A DNA stretch of 29,100 nt from JACOZM01 sp035289385 (GTDB lineage: Archaea > Nanobdellota > Nanobdellia > Woesearchaeales > GW2011-AR9): the NCBI GenBank assembly GCA_035289385.1, contig DATDXI010000060.1, positions 1 through 29,100 on the forward strand, read 5' to 3'. The notes under the pieces are model-generated. The model was given only the letters and a program-made list of their open reading frames with translations, was not told the origin of the DNA and did not search any database. Each line of letters begins with the position of its first letter. Within the stretch, counting starts at the first letter, position 1. Both the position numbers and the translations under genes were made by a program. Positions 22,101-29,100 of the stretch are shown one piece after another.

Positions 22101-25100
22101 TGAGTGGTAGGAGGAGTTAGATCGACTGTGAACTGGAAATGATCTTCTATATCTTCTTGCGTAGCAAACGATTGGCAGACAACTTTGTATTGCTGGAAGT
22201 ACGTTCCCTGAGCGAATCCAGGTAATGGCTCCGTGAGATGATGCTTCCTTGAATCTCCTACCCCGTTGAATTGGGCGACAAGCTCATTGGTATCCGTTCG
22301 CCGTAAGGTACATTCTGAATCTAACGTTGTTTCCACTTCAAAAGGGATGGTCGTTTCTGCAAGAACACCATCAAGAAGAGGATGAAGAAGAGTGATGCCA
22401 TCCTCTAAATCCAAAGTGTATTTTTTCTCCTTTGATTGATAATTTCCGACGAGATCAGTACAGGTTACGTTCACGTTGACCCAAACAATATTTGCCAGCT
22501 CATCAAATTCCACAGCTTTTACCTCATCATGTTTCTTTTCTACCGATTGTAAAGCAACGTCAGCATTCGGCAAGGACAGATTAAAGCTACAGGACATCAA
22601 TTCAGAAGGATCAAGAGGAGAAGGATCTTGCAGCCAAACTTTGATCTTCGCGCGTTCTTGGCTGATCATGATCGTTTGGTTTATCACAAAATTTGGAACG
22701 GTATTATCCACATAGAGCAAATCCTGCTTGACAGATTCCCGGTTAAAATATTCATCTTCCGAGTAATAGGATATGCGATAGATTTCCCCATCTTTCTTTT
22801 CTGTTATCTTTTCTAAGATGTTGATAGTGATGCTTTCCTTTCCTGTTCTTCCCGTATAATCCAGCACCGTGAATGTTGAACAAGACTCTGGCGAACTTAC
22901 CGGGGATAAGCAATAGCCAAATCGAGCAAGGTCATGCTGCTGAGTATGATGGTCATGCACCGTTTGATCATTCCCTTCAAAGGTAACGGTAGGGGACCCT
23001 AAAGAAACGGCTGGTAAAGATCCACCAAGCAATGTGGTTACGGGAGGTGAAACATCCAGTTTGCAAGCAGCAACAGAACCGTCAGCGCAATCATCTTCTT
23101 CATCAAAGTTTCCATCTTTTACACAACTGGATCCATCCCAATAACATCGTCCCCAGCTGCAGCTGTCATTTGATTCTGAAATGACTCCGTTTGTAGCAGA
23201 GATAGCATTATCATTGACACATTCTAATTCTGAAGTATAGGTATAACAGCTTGATTCTTGAGAGGGATAATCCCCACAATCCTCACAATAACTCAGCAAA
23301 GGAAGATTCTGGCTATTGCCTAAAGGATTCGAAAAGCATCTTCCTAACGATGAACAGATGTCGGGCGTGCAGAGATTGTTTTCAAACAACGTTACCCCTT
23401 CCCCACCCAGCACATTGTCTGGACTGCAAAGGCTGCAATACTGGTCATCATTATACTTTTCAGGAACACAGAATCCGGCGCCAGTTTCCTTTGTCACCTG
23501 TTCTACAGAACTTTCATCTAATGAAGGAAGACCTAAATTTTCTTGCAGCGTGTCAAAAAAGGAACCGTAATCGACCAGCGGGCTTTCTGATCTGGTGTCG
23601 GCAGCATCAACCCATAAGCAGTTCTGAGTAAGGCAGCTGTTAAATTCGCAGGCATTCTTGCTTTGATAATCAAAGCAGTTCTGGACTTCACCACAACTTA
23701 AGCACTGGTCAACTGTTGTCCTTGCCGCAGTAGGAGAAGGGCTGAAGTAATCATAATAACAGAATTTTGTAGGTACACTTGCCGTTGTATCATCAGAAGA
23801 GCTGAAAACAGAATAACTGGAAGAATCTGATGCAGATGAATCTGACGTGGAAGACGAAGCTCCATAATAGCAGATGTTTTCTGAATAATATAATCCAAAA
23901 GGCTTACCTCCTTCCTTACAACTCGTATCAGCTAAACAGGTGGTGCCGCCAACTCTGTCGGAAGCGCAAAATCCTTCTTCACACGTATCTATCTGCTGAA
24001 ACCTATTGTCTGGCCCACAGGCGAAGATCGGATCGCCTATTTCTGATGACGAAGATGACACACCCAACTCGGAGAATTCATCTTCACTGGAAGGGTCTTC
24101 ACAGAACTGCTGGCCAAGAGTATAGGTAGCACAAACCTCATCACCCATCGTTACACTCACAGAAACCCCTGCAGAAGTATACGTTCTTCCTTCAAAGCGA
24201 TAGATGGTCGTTAAGGTGTAGGTGTAGGAAGCACCCCATGCCAAGCGGCTATCCCAGAAAGAGCTAATGTCTTCATTAAAGATCTGCCGCGATTCTTGAC
24301 CCGCTTCATCTGTTCTGATTAGCTCATAGCCGATAACTTCTGGACAAGGCTGCTGCCAGGAGAGCTGCACTTCTGGCTGGCTAGGAATAAACTGGTACGT
24401 AAACCCCATAGCATCAAGCCAATTTCCTGCGCTACAGACGGCAGATGCTATCTGCAAGTCCAGATCGATGGTCATCACCGATAATGATTCTGTCAGCTGA
24501 AAAGTGCTTTCCGCCTGGTAATATCCGGCATACGTCGCACGGATCGTTTGTATCTGCCCATCAGCCGGCAAACTCACTTGATAATTCCCGGAATCCCTCG
24601 ACAAAGCTTTATACTGCCCGTTGATGAAGATGTTTGCCCCGGGAACAGGGTTGCCGTTCAATAACACTCTTCCTTTGACTCCCGTAAATACTACTCCTTG
24701 CAATGTAAAATCTATATCCAGAAGATCTTCCCCAGCAGAAATAGTGATGGTTCGTTGCCCTGACCCATATTCAGGATGAGATGCCGTTACTGTATACGTT
24801 CCAGGGGAAAGGAAATCTTGCTGATACGCCCCATCTGCCAATGATGTTGTTTCTACCGTTTGAATGCCCGAGATAGTGATGGTTGCTCCAGGTAAAGGAG
24901 ATACTTCTCCGGCCTGAGAAAAAAAGACATGCCCGCTGATTTTTCCAGGAAGACCTGGCTTTTGCAGGTAGATGGTCCTTTCCGCAGCTTCTCCCGGAGC
25001 TAACGAAACAGAAAACTTCTGCTCCACAAAATCGGGAGAAGAAGCAGTAGCCTGATATACCCCCGCTTCAAGCGGAGTAAAAGTATACTTGCCAGAGGAA

Positions 25101-25672
25101 TCCGTATTTCGTACGATGTCATTCATCACGATTGTGGCAGATAATGGCTGGAATTCTTCATCAAGAACGATAACCGTTAAAGAAGCCTGTTGAAGGCTGA
25201 CTCCGCATTGGTTGAGGCAGGTAGCTTGATCGGAAGGAAAAAACCTTGGTTCAGCTGCGCTCGGCCCGAGAATGCTTGTGGACAATTGCCGGCACTGAAA
25301 AAAATCCGTGCCGAATTCACAAAGTGGTGAACCGTCAGACTTGGTGATCATACAGCAGCCGGGAAAACACCAAGCAGCTTCATCTTCTGCCGTCAAGACT
25401 TGATCGCATAAGCCTCGATATTCTAATGAACAGCCTTCTGTTGTTCCACAGGAAACAAGATCACAGTCCGGAAGAACGGAACAGGATTGAGGAGAAGTTA
25501 CGCATCTTGCATCTCCTGCACAGGCTTGCTGGTCTGCCCCGGCATTTTCAACACAATACATATCCGCATTATTCGGATGAAGGATACATCCTGCAGCTAG
25601 AGTTGAGACTGATAAGGTGGATAGAAATACAACTAGAAGTACAAAGATCAAGCCTCTTTTTTTACTTTCCAT
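19133..25672 (-). CDS. giant membrane-anchored surface protein (adhesin-like)
   Basis: 2179 residues. Signal peptide 1-27; a 16-Cys domain (29-156) shared with the next gene; three CarboxypepD-reg/Ig-like modules (about 163-237, 243-325, 330-407); an FN3-like module (about 425-510); Cys- and Ser-rich regions (about 512-880); several Ig-like modules marked by DVSPPVTT, DLTPPTTQ and DLTPPTIT; thrombospondin-3/EF-like calcium motifs (DDDGDGVENSCDLC, NQDEDGDGLPNYWE, DYDGDGTNNYHEY); one TM helix (about 1968-1992); and a charged low-complexity tail of about 185 residues inside the cell. The ATG at 25672 is 30 bases from a TATA box, so the message is nearly leaderless. Role inferred: calcium-stiffened contact or adhesion protein. 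Long plus-strand frames inside are shadows. Confidence 0.85.
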   Translation of the reverse strand: MESKKRGLIFVLLVVFLSTLSVSTLAAGCILHPNNADMYCVENAGADQQACAGDARCVTSPQSCSVLPDCDLVSCGTTEGCSLEYRGLCDQVLTAEDEAAWCFPGCCMITKSDGSPLCEFGTDFFQCRQLSTSILGPSAAEPRFFPSDQATCLNQCGVSLQQASLTVIVLDEEFQPLSATIVMNDIVRNTDSSGKYTFTPLEAGVYQATASSPDFVEQKFSVSLAPGEAAERTIYLQKPGLPGKISGHVFFSQAGEVSPLPGATITISGIQTVETTSLADGAYQQDFLSPGTYTVTASHPEYGSGQRTITISAGEDLLDIDFTLQGVVFTGVKGRVLLNGNPVPGANIFINGQYKALSRDSGNYQVSLPADGQIQTIRATYAGYYQAESTFQLTESLSVMTIDLDLQIASAVCSAGNWLDAMGFTYQFIPSQPEVQLSWQQPCPEVIGYELIRTDEAGQESRQIFNEDISSFWDSRLAWGASYTYTLTTIYRFEGRTYTSAGVSVSVTMGDEVCATYTLGQQFCEDPSSEDEFSELGVSSSSSEIGDPIFACGPDNRFQQIDTCEEGFCASDRVGGTTCLADTSCKEGGKPFGLYYSENICYYGASSSTSDSSASDSSSYSVFSSSDDTTASVPTKFCYYDYFSPSPTAARTTVDQCLSCGEVQNCFDYQSKNACEFNSCLTQNCLWVDAADTRSESPLVDYGSFFDTLQENLGLPSLDESSVEQVTKETGAGFCVPEKYNDDQYCSLCSPDNVLGGEGVTLFENNLCTPDICSSLGRCFSNPLGNSQNLPLLSYCEDCGDYPSQESSCYTYTSELECVNDNAISATNGVISESNDSCSWGRCYWDGSSCVKDGNFDEEDDCADGSVAACKLDVSPPVTTLLGGSLPAVSLGSPTVTFEGNDQTVHDHHTQQHDLARFGYCLSPVSSPESCSTFTVLDYTGRTGKESITINILEKITEKKDGEIYRISYYSEDEYFNRESVKQDLLYVDNTVPNFVINQTIMISQERAKIKVWLQDPSPLDPSELMSCSFNLSLPNADVALQSVEKKHDEVKAVEFDELANIVWVNVNVTCTDLVGNYQSKEKKYTLDLEDGITLLHPLLDGVLAETTIPFEVETTLDSECTLRRTDTNELVAQFNGVGDSRKHHLTEPLPGFAQGTYFQQYKVVCQSFATQEDIEDHFQFTVDLTPPTTQIILTEGTREYRPVTRVWEASFINSATVDFSCSAEGFPCDKTYYCLGAENDLLSCPPFPNENYVPYESGKLIINQTSRICYYSTDTAGNKVFSANCGTVFINGFGLLFDFPPVYTYEGEKWVISPHPVFDWQFSTLVPSAECTFSFTPEFNYDDVLDVQRIQQNANGKYLVRNFPQNVFKSYPDNGGIYDIYIRCLSTGGELSPEHHYIFEYDPNFPDITEAFADPDLIFEIGQTKTNIFAMTDLKTLCKYSDDSDGSGSSEYESMEYAFPGLVEKILYREHEDIFSLNSFSSPDGKKTFTLNTQCSSGAGLLSPVEQIIFNVDYSSAGFISVLRAGDGGEYVYSSDVPLYVETSRNAICEYEFAGSYQQFSETGGKIHQHVLMGVPRGSYQIPVRCTMEGNHVAEGEISFTIDLTPPTITSIDDGSYTCGSETINLLVYTDEENLASYYYEVYYRQGRTSNGSAMDWSRQNNSKNYSLAPVAELVLNGTSVGLPITIDLLSLTSNLSEIDNSLFTTKVWATDAAGNKGLPATSDGIVVTENSTICSLDQSPPRIDVTSNESCSGVLAEMHCYDAIGCKGIIYGKSRNENECTMNTTYDGKKISFDQTGYLCYAARDYQDNTHNGTKKISFSDDDGDGVENSCDLCTTTSSGIITGYDGCGFSEVPDNETNQDEDGDGLPNYWEAVYDSESCPLKVASADSDMDVIADGAEDYDGDGTNNYHEYLGGSNPCLASDMPPDWKVQEPPWGEYRNLSSGLGGETPPRDPRLPVGTPEGTPLVPLIFLIVGAVLMSSGIGYLTYFYNYSPQSRTARSSGVKQPSRLSSAAGSSTPALPASSKETPERTEKAVTLRNQRMKRERSRKREGLFSEFGSSGSGAAASSAKGEEAGARSGKSAAQQAGKDTSNASASSSSKGSGSDQEKQGKQEKSIFQQLAGLATGTKDADVQKVLEEKASGKKKDSAAKESSAKDSSAQDDDLFTKLKKLTKNKK

Positions 25673-25697
25673 CCGATGGCAGAATAAAACACTTTAG

Positions 25698-25708
25698 ATT
25701 TATAAAGC
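25698..25708 (-). promoter_or_regulatory. TATA box of the giant gene
   Basis: CTTTATAAATC on the minus strand, centred 30 bases before the ATG at 25672. The giant gene therefore has its own promoter separate from the 317-residue gene. Confidence 0.55.
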
Positions 25709-25773
25709 TTCCGAGAATAAGAAAGAGGAAAAAATGCTCCTTTGTCGAGAAAGAGGAAAGGAAAGAGCAAAAC

Positions 25774-26727
25774 TTATTTCTTGGCAAGTTCCTGCAGTTT
25801 AGAAAAGACGTCTTTCTGCTCCTTTTGTTCGGGCTTTTTCTTAGCGCCTTTAGCGATCCTTCCTAAAGTTCTGAAATTATCCGGCTTTTTATCTGCCAAT
25901 AACCCTTTTTCTGAAAGAAACTGCTCTCTCCGTTGCTGTTTGACCTGTAACTGCCTCTTCTTCTGAGCCACATTTGGTTGTTTGCTATCAGAAGTGTTGA
26001 ATGGCGAAAATATTTTCCAGAAGGTTGGAGGAGGTGTTGGCTTCTCCTGCTGTTCCGACTGTGCAATCAATTCCGCAAGGTATCTTCGGAGAAGGAAGAA
26101 GAGGATAACGAGAGAACCGATGACCAAGATGATGATAATAACGGTGCTCCAGAGGGTTGATGAACCATTATCAGAAGAAGGCTCTCTTGGCTCTGGAAAT
26201 GTATTTCCTGGAGAAATTGTTTCTAGCGTCGTGGAAATTGCTTTCCCTTGGCTGCACCATTGCTGACAAGACTCTTGAGGAAGTTGAGGATTAAAATAAT
26301 ATTCTTCTTCCTGCTTATTGCTCACTTCAATTTCACATCGCCGTTTGCTTAACATATAATCACAGAATGTTGCTTCTTCTGTTCCCAGAGAATAAGTGAA
26401 TTGACAGCAGCCTGCTCGGCATGTATCACTATCGGTGACCGGTCCAGCAGGACATCTCCCTGTAAAATCTTCTAAACACGTTGATGAGCAGATGATCGTT
26501 TGGCATTGGATTTCTGTTGCACAAGAAGTTCCTTCATTGAATACTTCTTGCACAGAGCAGCGGTCTAAGATAGAACATTCTGCTTCCGCTTCTTCTGGAG
26601 ATATTTCTAAACAGTACGCCGTGCTGTCTTTGTACAGGAAACAGCCTGCTGCTTCGGCAGAACTGGCAGAAAGGGCGAAAGCTAAGAGAATGATGACCAA
26701 CAGCGATAATTGGATTATTTTCTTCAT
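25774..26727 (-). CDS. miniature paralogue of the giant surface protein
   Basis: 317 residues. Signal peptide 1-27, a 16-Cys domain (29-158) whose Cys spacing matches residues 29-156 of the giant protein, a short Pro/Ser linker, one TM helix (about 192-213) and a basic cytoplasmic tail ending KDVFSKLQELAKK. The giant protein has the same order of parts with about 1800 residues inserted between the Cys domain and the TM. AGAGGAAAG precedes the ATG. It may be a partner, anchor or competitor of the giant protein (inference). No known domain name recognised for the Cys domain. Confidence 0.82.
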   Translation of the reverse strand: MKKIIQLSLLVIILLAFALSASSAEAAGCFLYKDSTAYCLEISPEEAEAECSILDRCSVQEVFNEGTSCATEIQCQTIICSSTCLEDFTGRCPAGPVTDSDTCRAGCCQFTYSLGTEEATFCDYMLSKRRCEIEVSNKQEEEYYFNPQLPQESCQQWCSQGKAISTTLETISPGNTFPEPREPSSDNGSSTLWSTVIIIILVIGSLVILFFLLRRYLAELIAQSEQQEKPTPPPTFWKIFSPFNTSDSKQPNVAQKKRQLQVKQQRREQFLSEKGLLADKKPDNFRTLGRIAKGAKKKPEQKEQKDVFSKLQELAKK

Positions 26728-26760
26728 CTTTCCTCTTTTTTGATTGTGAATATTTAGGGT

Positions 26761-26775
26761 GCATTTATATTTATC
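26761..26775 (-). promoter_or_regulatory. possible TATA box for the 317-residue gene
   Basis: GATAAATATAAATGC on the minus strand, about 40 bases before the ATG at 26727 and after the stop of the upstream gene. Confidence 0.35.
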
Positions 26776-26785
26776 GATATTATCT

Positions 26786-29100
26786 TTAAGTATCCCTATA
26801 ACAAGTTAAATCACGGTTACACGTGCCATCAAATCTTCCATCAAAATCACCATCACATAATCTATTTGCTGTTGCGTCTGCTGAAGTGCATCCGCAATGG
26901 ATTCTTATATCCGCTCCTGTATCATCTCTTAACCCCACATCATTTACAAAAAAATGAGTAAGAGCATAGTTGTTTAAAGTTTCTACTTTTGTTGGCACCC
27001 CAGAATCTAACACTAATTCTTCTTCTGCTACTTTTGAACAGAACAATTGGCAGCCCATATTTCCATGACAGAATCCAATATCATTTCCTGAAGAATCAGT
27101 CACATAACTCCATGCTAATTCATTTTGACATTTATCAGGAACATCTGTACAACCATCAGCAGAACTTCCACAAGTTAATTTTCCATTATAGGCTACATAA
27201 TCAGAGAGAGTGTCACACATCCCTGTTAAACTTCCACAAGTAGCTGTCTGTTGTGCTAGAACCAACCCAGTAGTATAGGTAGCATAATCATATCTTTCAA
27301 TCATTTGATCACATGTTCCTTCAGGATTAAAGAAACAAGTCTTGTCAGTTGGAGCAAACCGATACGTTCCCCCATCATTGACACAACAAGCATGCGATGC
27401 TTCTAGAGGATGAGTCTCTACTTCTTTCTGAATAGTACCATCGGTGTTTTTCTGAATATCACCATCAGCATCAGTAACCCATTGATAATATGGTATTGGA
27501 GAGATATCAGTAGGAACATAAGGTATCTGATGCTTTTCATTTCTATGTGGCAAACAAGCTTGCGGCTCAAGACGGACAGAATGCTGGCTGGAGATTGCGT
27601 CATCAACACCACAATAATTAGCCGAGAAGTCGATCTGTAATGTTCCGGGAGTTGTTGTCAAGAGTTGATATGTTGAGTCTACAGCAAATGCTGACCAGTC
27701 TTCAATATTTTCGGGAAATAAAGAGAAAGAACAATAAACAGTACTCCCAGACACTTCAGGAACATTGACACAATTTGCCCCTGCAGGTACAGAGATGGGT
27801 ACTGCTATCCCCCCATCAGGAGTAAATATTACTGATGTTAATGCCGTCCTTGTAGCCGTACTATCCGCTGATTCTTGCGGAACAGTTACAGAAATAAAAA
27901 TAGGATCTTGAGGAGAAACAGCATACTTTTTGACACCAAAAGCATCTACGCCACGAGCATCAGCATAATCTACCGTTTCACCATCTGGCAAAGCTGAGGC
28001 TAAAGAGTACGGCAACGATACTCCTACTTTCAAATCTCTCTCTGGGTTGATTGGCCTATCAACAAATAACCGAACTACCTGCCAATCTTCTGCGCCATAT
28101 TTATCTTTCACTTTAGCAGTAAGAGTGTAAGGACCTCGAGGAGGTGTTATAAGATCCATTTTCTCTTTTGGAACAAGAAACCTATTCGCTTCTACACCAC
28201 CATCAGCAGGAACCGCATGAACATCACCAAGCCAAAAGTAATCCTGGTTAAACGGGGGATCTACTCCACCCAACTCAGTAAAATAGTATTTGACATCATC
28301 TTCTCCCACTCCTTCTTCATCCACTTCACCATCTTCATCAGGATCAATGGCAGACAGTGTAATATCAATCTGCCCGTAATCATCATCTCCTGGAACGATG
28401 AGATAATCATACTGTTTCTCTCCTACTAAACATTCTGCCTTATGCACATAATTCAATGCCGGTGCCCGATTCTGCCTCGCAAACCTCAACATAAAATCAA
28501 AAGGCAAATCTGTTATCTGGGGGAATGGTGAAGTGAAGGTAAATACTGTATCCCCAAACGTTTCCCCCGGAGTTTCAATCCTCTCCCGCTGCATCGATAT
28601 TTGAAGAGCTTCATAATCCCGTTTAAATGTTGGCCTTGTCGTGACTGAACCGTCAGCCAATGTTATCGGAAAAGTGAGATCCCGCAACGTAGCATCAGTA
28701 AATTTGAAATCAGCATACCTATAGTCCATCTCTATAGGGAAAAAGAATGAAGAACGCAGCATTCTTCTCAACCCCGATGGATAAAAGAAGTCAAAGACTG
28801 ATAAGTGAAAGAAATCTTCTCCACCAACATTAATATTTAAGGGATAGTTGGCAATCACTAAAATGCCGTCATCCTGCATATCTGCCGTCAACGTAAAATC
28901 TGATGACGTAAACTGAGCGTTAGGAACACGCTCTTCTAAATAAGAATTGATACATTCTTGCGCCTGGATCTTCAAATATTCTTCCAAGTCTTTCTCAATA
29001 TTTCTCTCCCAGCGCTCGATAGAGCCAAATTCTGCTTGCTGGGGAAAAGTATATTTGCAGAAGAAAGGAGCGTTGTCTTCAAGATTACATGGAAAGGCAT
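26786..29100 (-). CDS. large exported surface protein, 3' part (5' end outside window)
   Basis: At least 770 codons. The frame has no stop up to the window edge: upstream of the TTG at 28987 it continues with an encoded segment containing PFFCKYTFPQQAEFGSIERW, so that TTG is an internal codon, not the start. Visible parts: an N-proximal region with QECINSYLEERVP and strand repeats, similar in style to large DPANN exported proteins; a cadherin/PKD-like module (IDPDEDGE ... YTLTAKVKDKYGAED); and a Cys-rich C-terminal third with about 25 Cys ending LTCYRDT. No C-terminal TM is seen, so any anchor must be N-terminal. Confidence 0.8.
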   Translation of the reverse strand, partial: AFPCNLEDNAPFFCKYTFPQQAEFGSIERWERNIEKDLEEYLKIQAQECINSYLEERVPNAQFTSSDFTLTADMQDDGILVIANYPLNINVGGEDFFHLSVFDFFYPSGLRRMLRSSFFFPIEMDYRYADFKFTDATLRDLTFPITLADGSVTTRPTFKRDYEALQISMQRERIETPGETFGDTVFTFTSPFPQITDLPFDFMLRFARQNRAPALNYVHKAECLVGEKQYDYLIVPGDDDYGQIDITLSAIDPDEDGEVDEEGVGEDDVKYYFTELGGVDPPFNQDYFWLGDVHAVPADGGVEANRFLVPKEKMDLITPPRGPYTLTAKVKDKYGAEDWQVVRLFVDRPINPERDLKVGVSLPYSLASALPDGETVDYADARGVDAFGVKKYAVSPQDPIFISVTVPQESADSTATRTALTSVIFTPDGGIAVPISVPAGANCVNVPEVSGSTVYCSFSLFPENIEDWSAFAVDSTYQLLTTTPGTLQIDFSANYCGVDDAISSQHSVRLEPQACLPHRNEKHQIPYVPTDISPIPYYQWVTDADGDIQKNTDGTIQKEVETHPLEASHACCVNDGGTYRFAPTDKTCFFNPEGTCDQMIERYDYATYTTGLVLAQQTATCGSLTGMCDTLSDYVAYNGKLTCGSSADGCTDVPDKCQNELAWSYVTDSSGNDIGFCHGNMGCQLFCSKVAEEELVLDSGVPTKVETLNNYALTHFFVNDVGLRDDTGADIRIHCGCTSADATANRLCDGDFDGRFDGTCNRDLTCYRDT

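Noticed and set aside
23251..25866. Several plus-strand open frames of 84-146 codons inside the giant and miniature genes
   Set aside because: They overlap clearly coding minus-strand sequence, have Cys/His-rich meaningless products and no start signals.

Overview
The window looks like a chromosomal segment of a DPANN-type archaeon, most likely close to Woesearchaeota/Pacearchaeota (inference). The grounds are an archaeal RadA recombinase, an archaeal RPA-type OB-fold/zinc-finger protein, TATA boxes placed for leaderless or short-leader transcripts, U-rich terminators, and a dense series of short-leader class III (prepilin-type) signal peptides of the MNKKGQ kind. Every convincing protein gene is on the minus strand, so transcription runs from high to low coordinates.

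Left part (1-6651): the 5' end of a small membrane protein; a coupled pair of a small conserved protein and radA; a dihydroorotate dehydrogenase; a Fic-domain gene with repeated operator-like sites around its TATA box; a DUF457/YdjM-type membrane hydrolase; a small secreted protein; and an RPA-like ssDNA-binding protein. Two copies of a short non-coding element with inverted ends (3001-3182 and about 4728-4996) flank the Fic/hydrolase pair in opposite orientation. Their central hairpins differ by paired, compensating changes.

Centre (6686-19074): a surface-appendage cluster of 17 tightly packed small proteins, most with a type-IV-pilin-like N-terminus. It contains a perfect promoter (BRE plus TTTATATA) in front of a likely major pilin, two micro-pilins of 34 and 49 residues, a CARDB/thrombospondin-3-like protein, and a complete N-acetylmuramoyl-L-alanine amidase domain behind a pilin-type N-terminus. 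A Bro-N/DinD-like gene interrupts the cluster.

Right part (19133-29100): a 2179-residue membrane-anchored surface protein (16-Cys domain, three CarboxypepD-reg-like modules, FN3-like module, Ig-like modules, Ca-binding TSP3-like repeats, one TM, low-complexity cytoplasmic tail); a 317-residue miniature paralogue with the same 16-Cys domain, TM and tail motif; and the 3' part of a large exported protein whose frame is open to the window edge.

Taken together, the central and right parts look like a cell-surface contact machine: pilin-like subunits, an anchored giant adhesin with a small partner, and a peptidoglycan amidase presented on a pilin-like stem. Because archaea have no murein, the amidase suggests action on bacterial neighbours or cell-wall debris. 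No assembly ATPase, TadC-like platform or prepilin peptidase is encoded in the window, so the assembly machinery must lie elsewhere.
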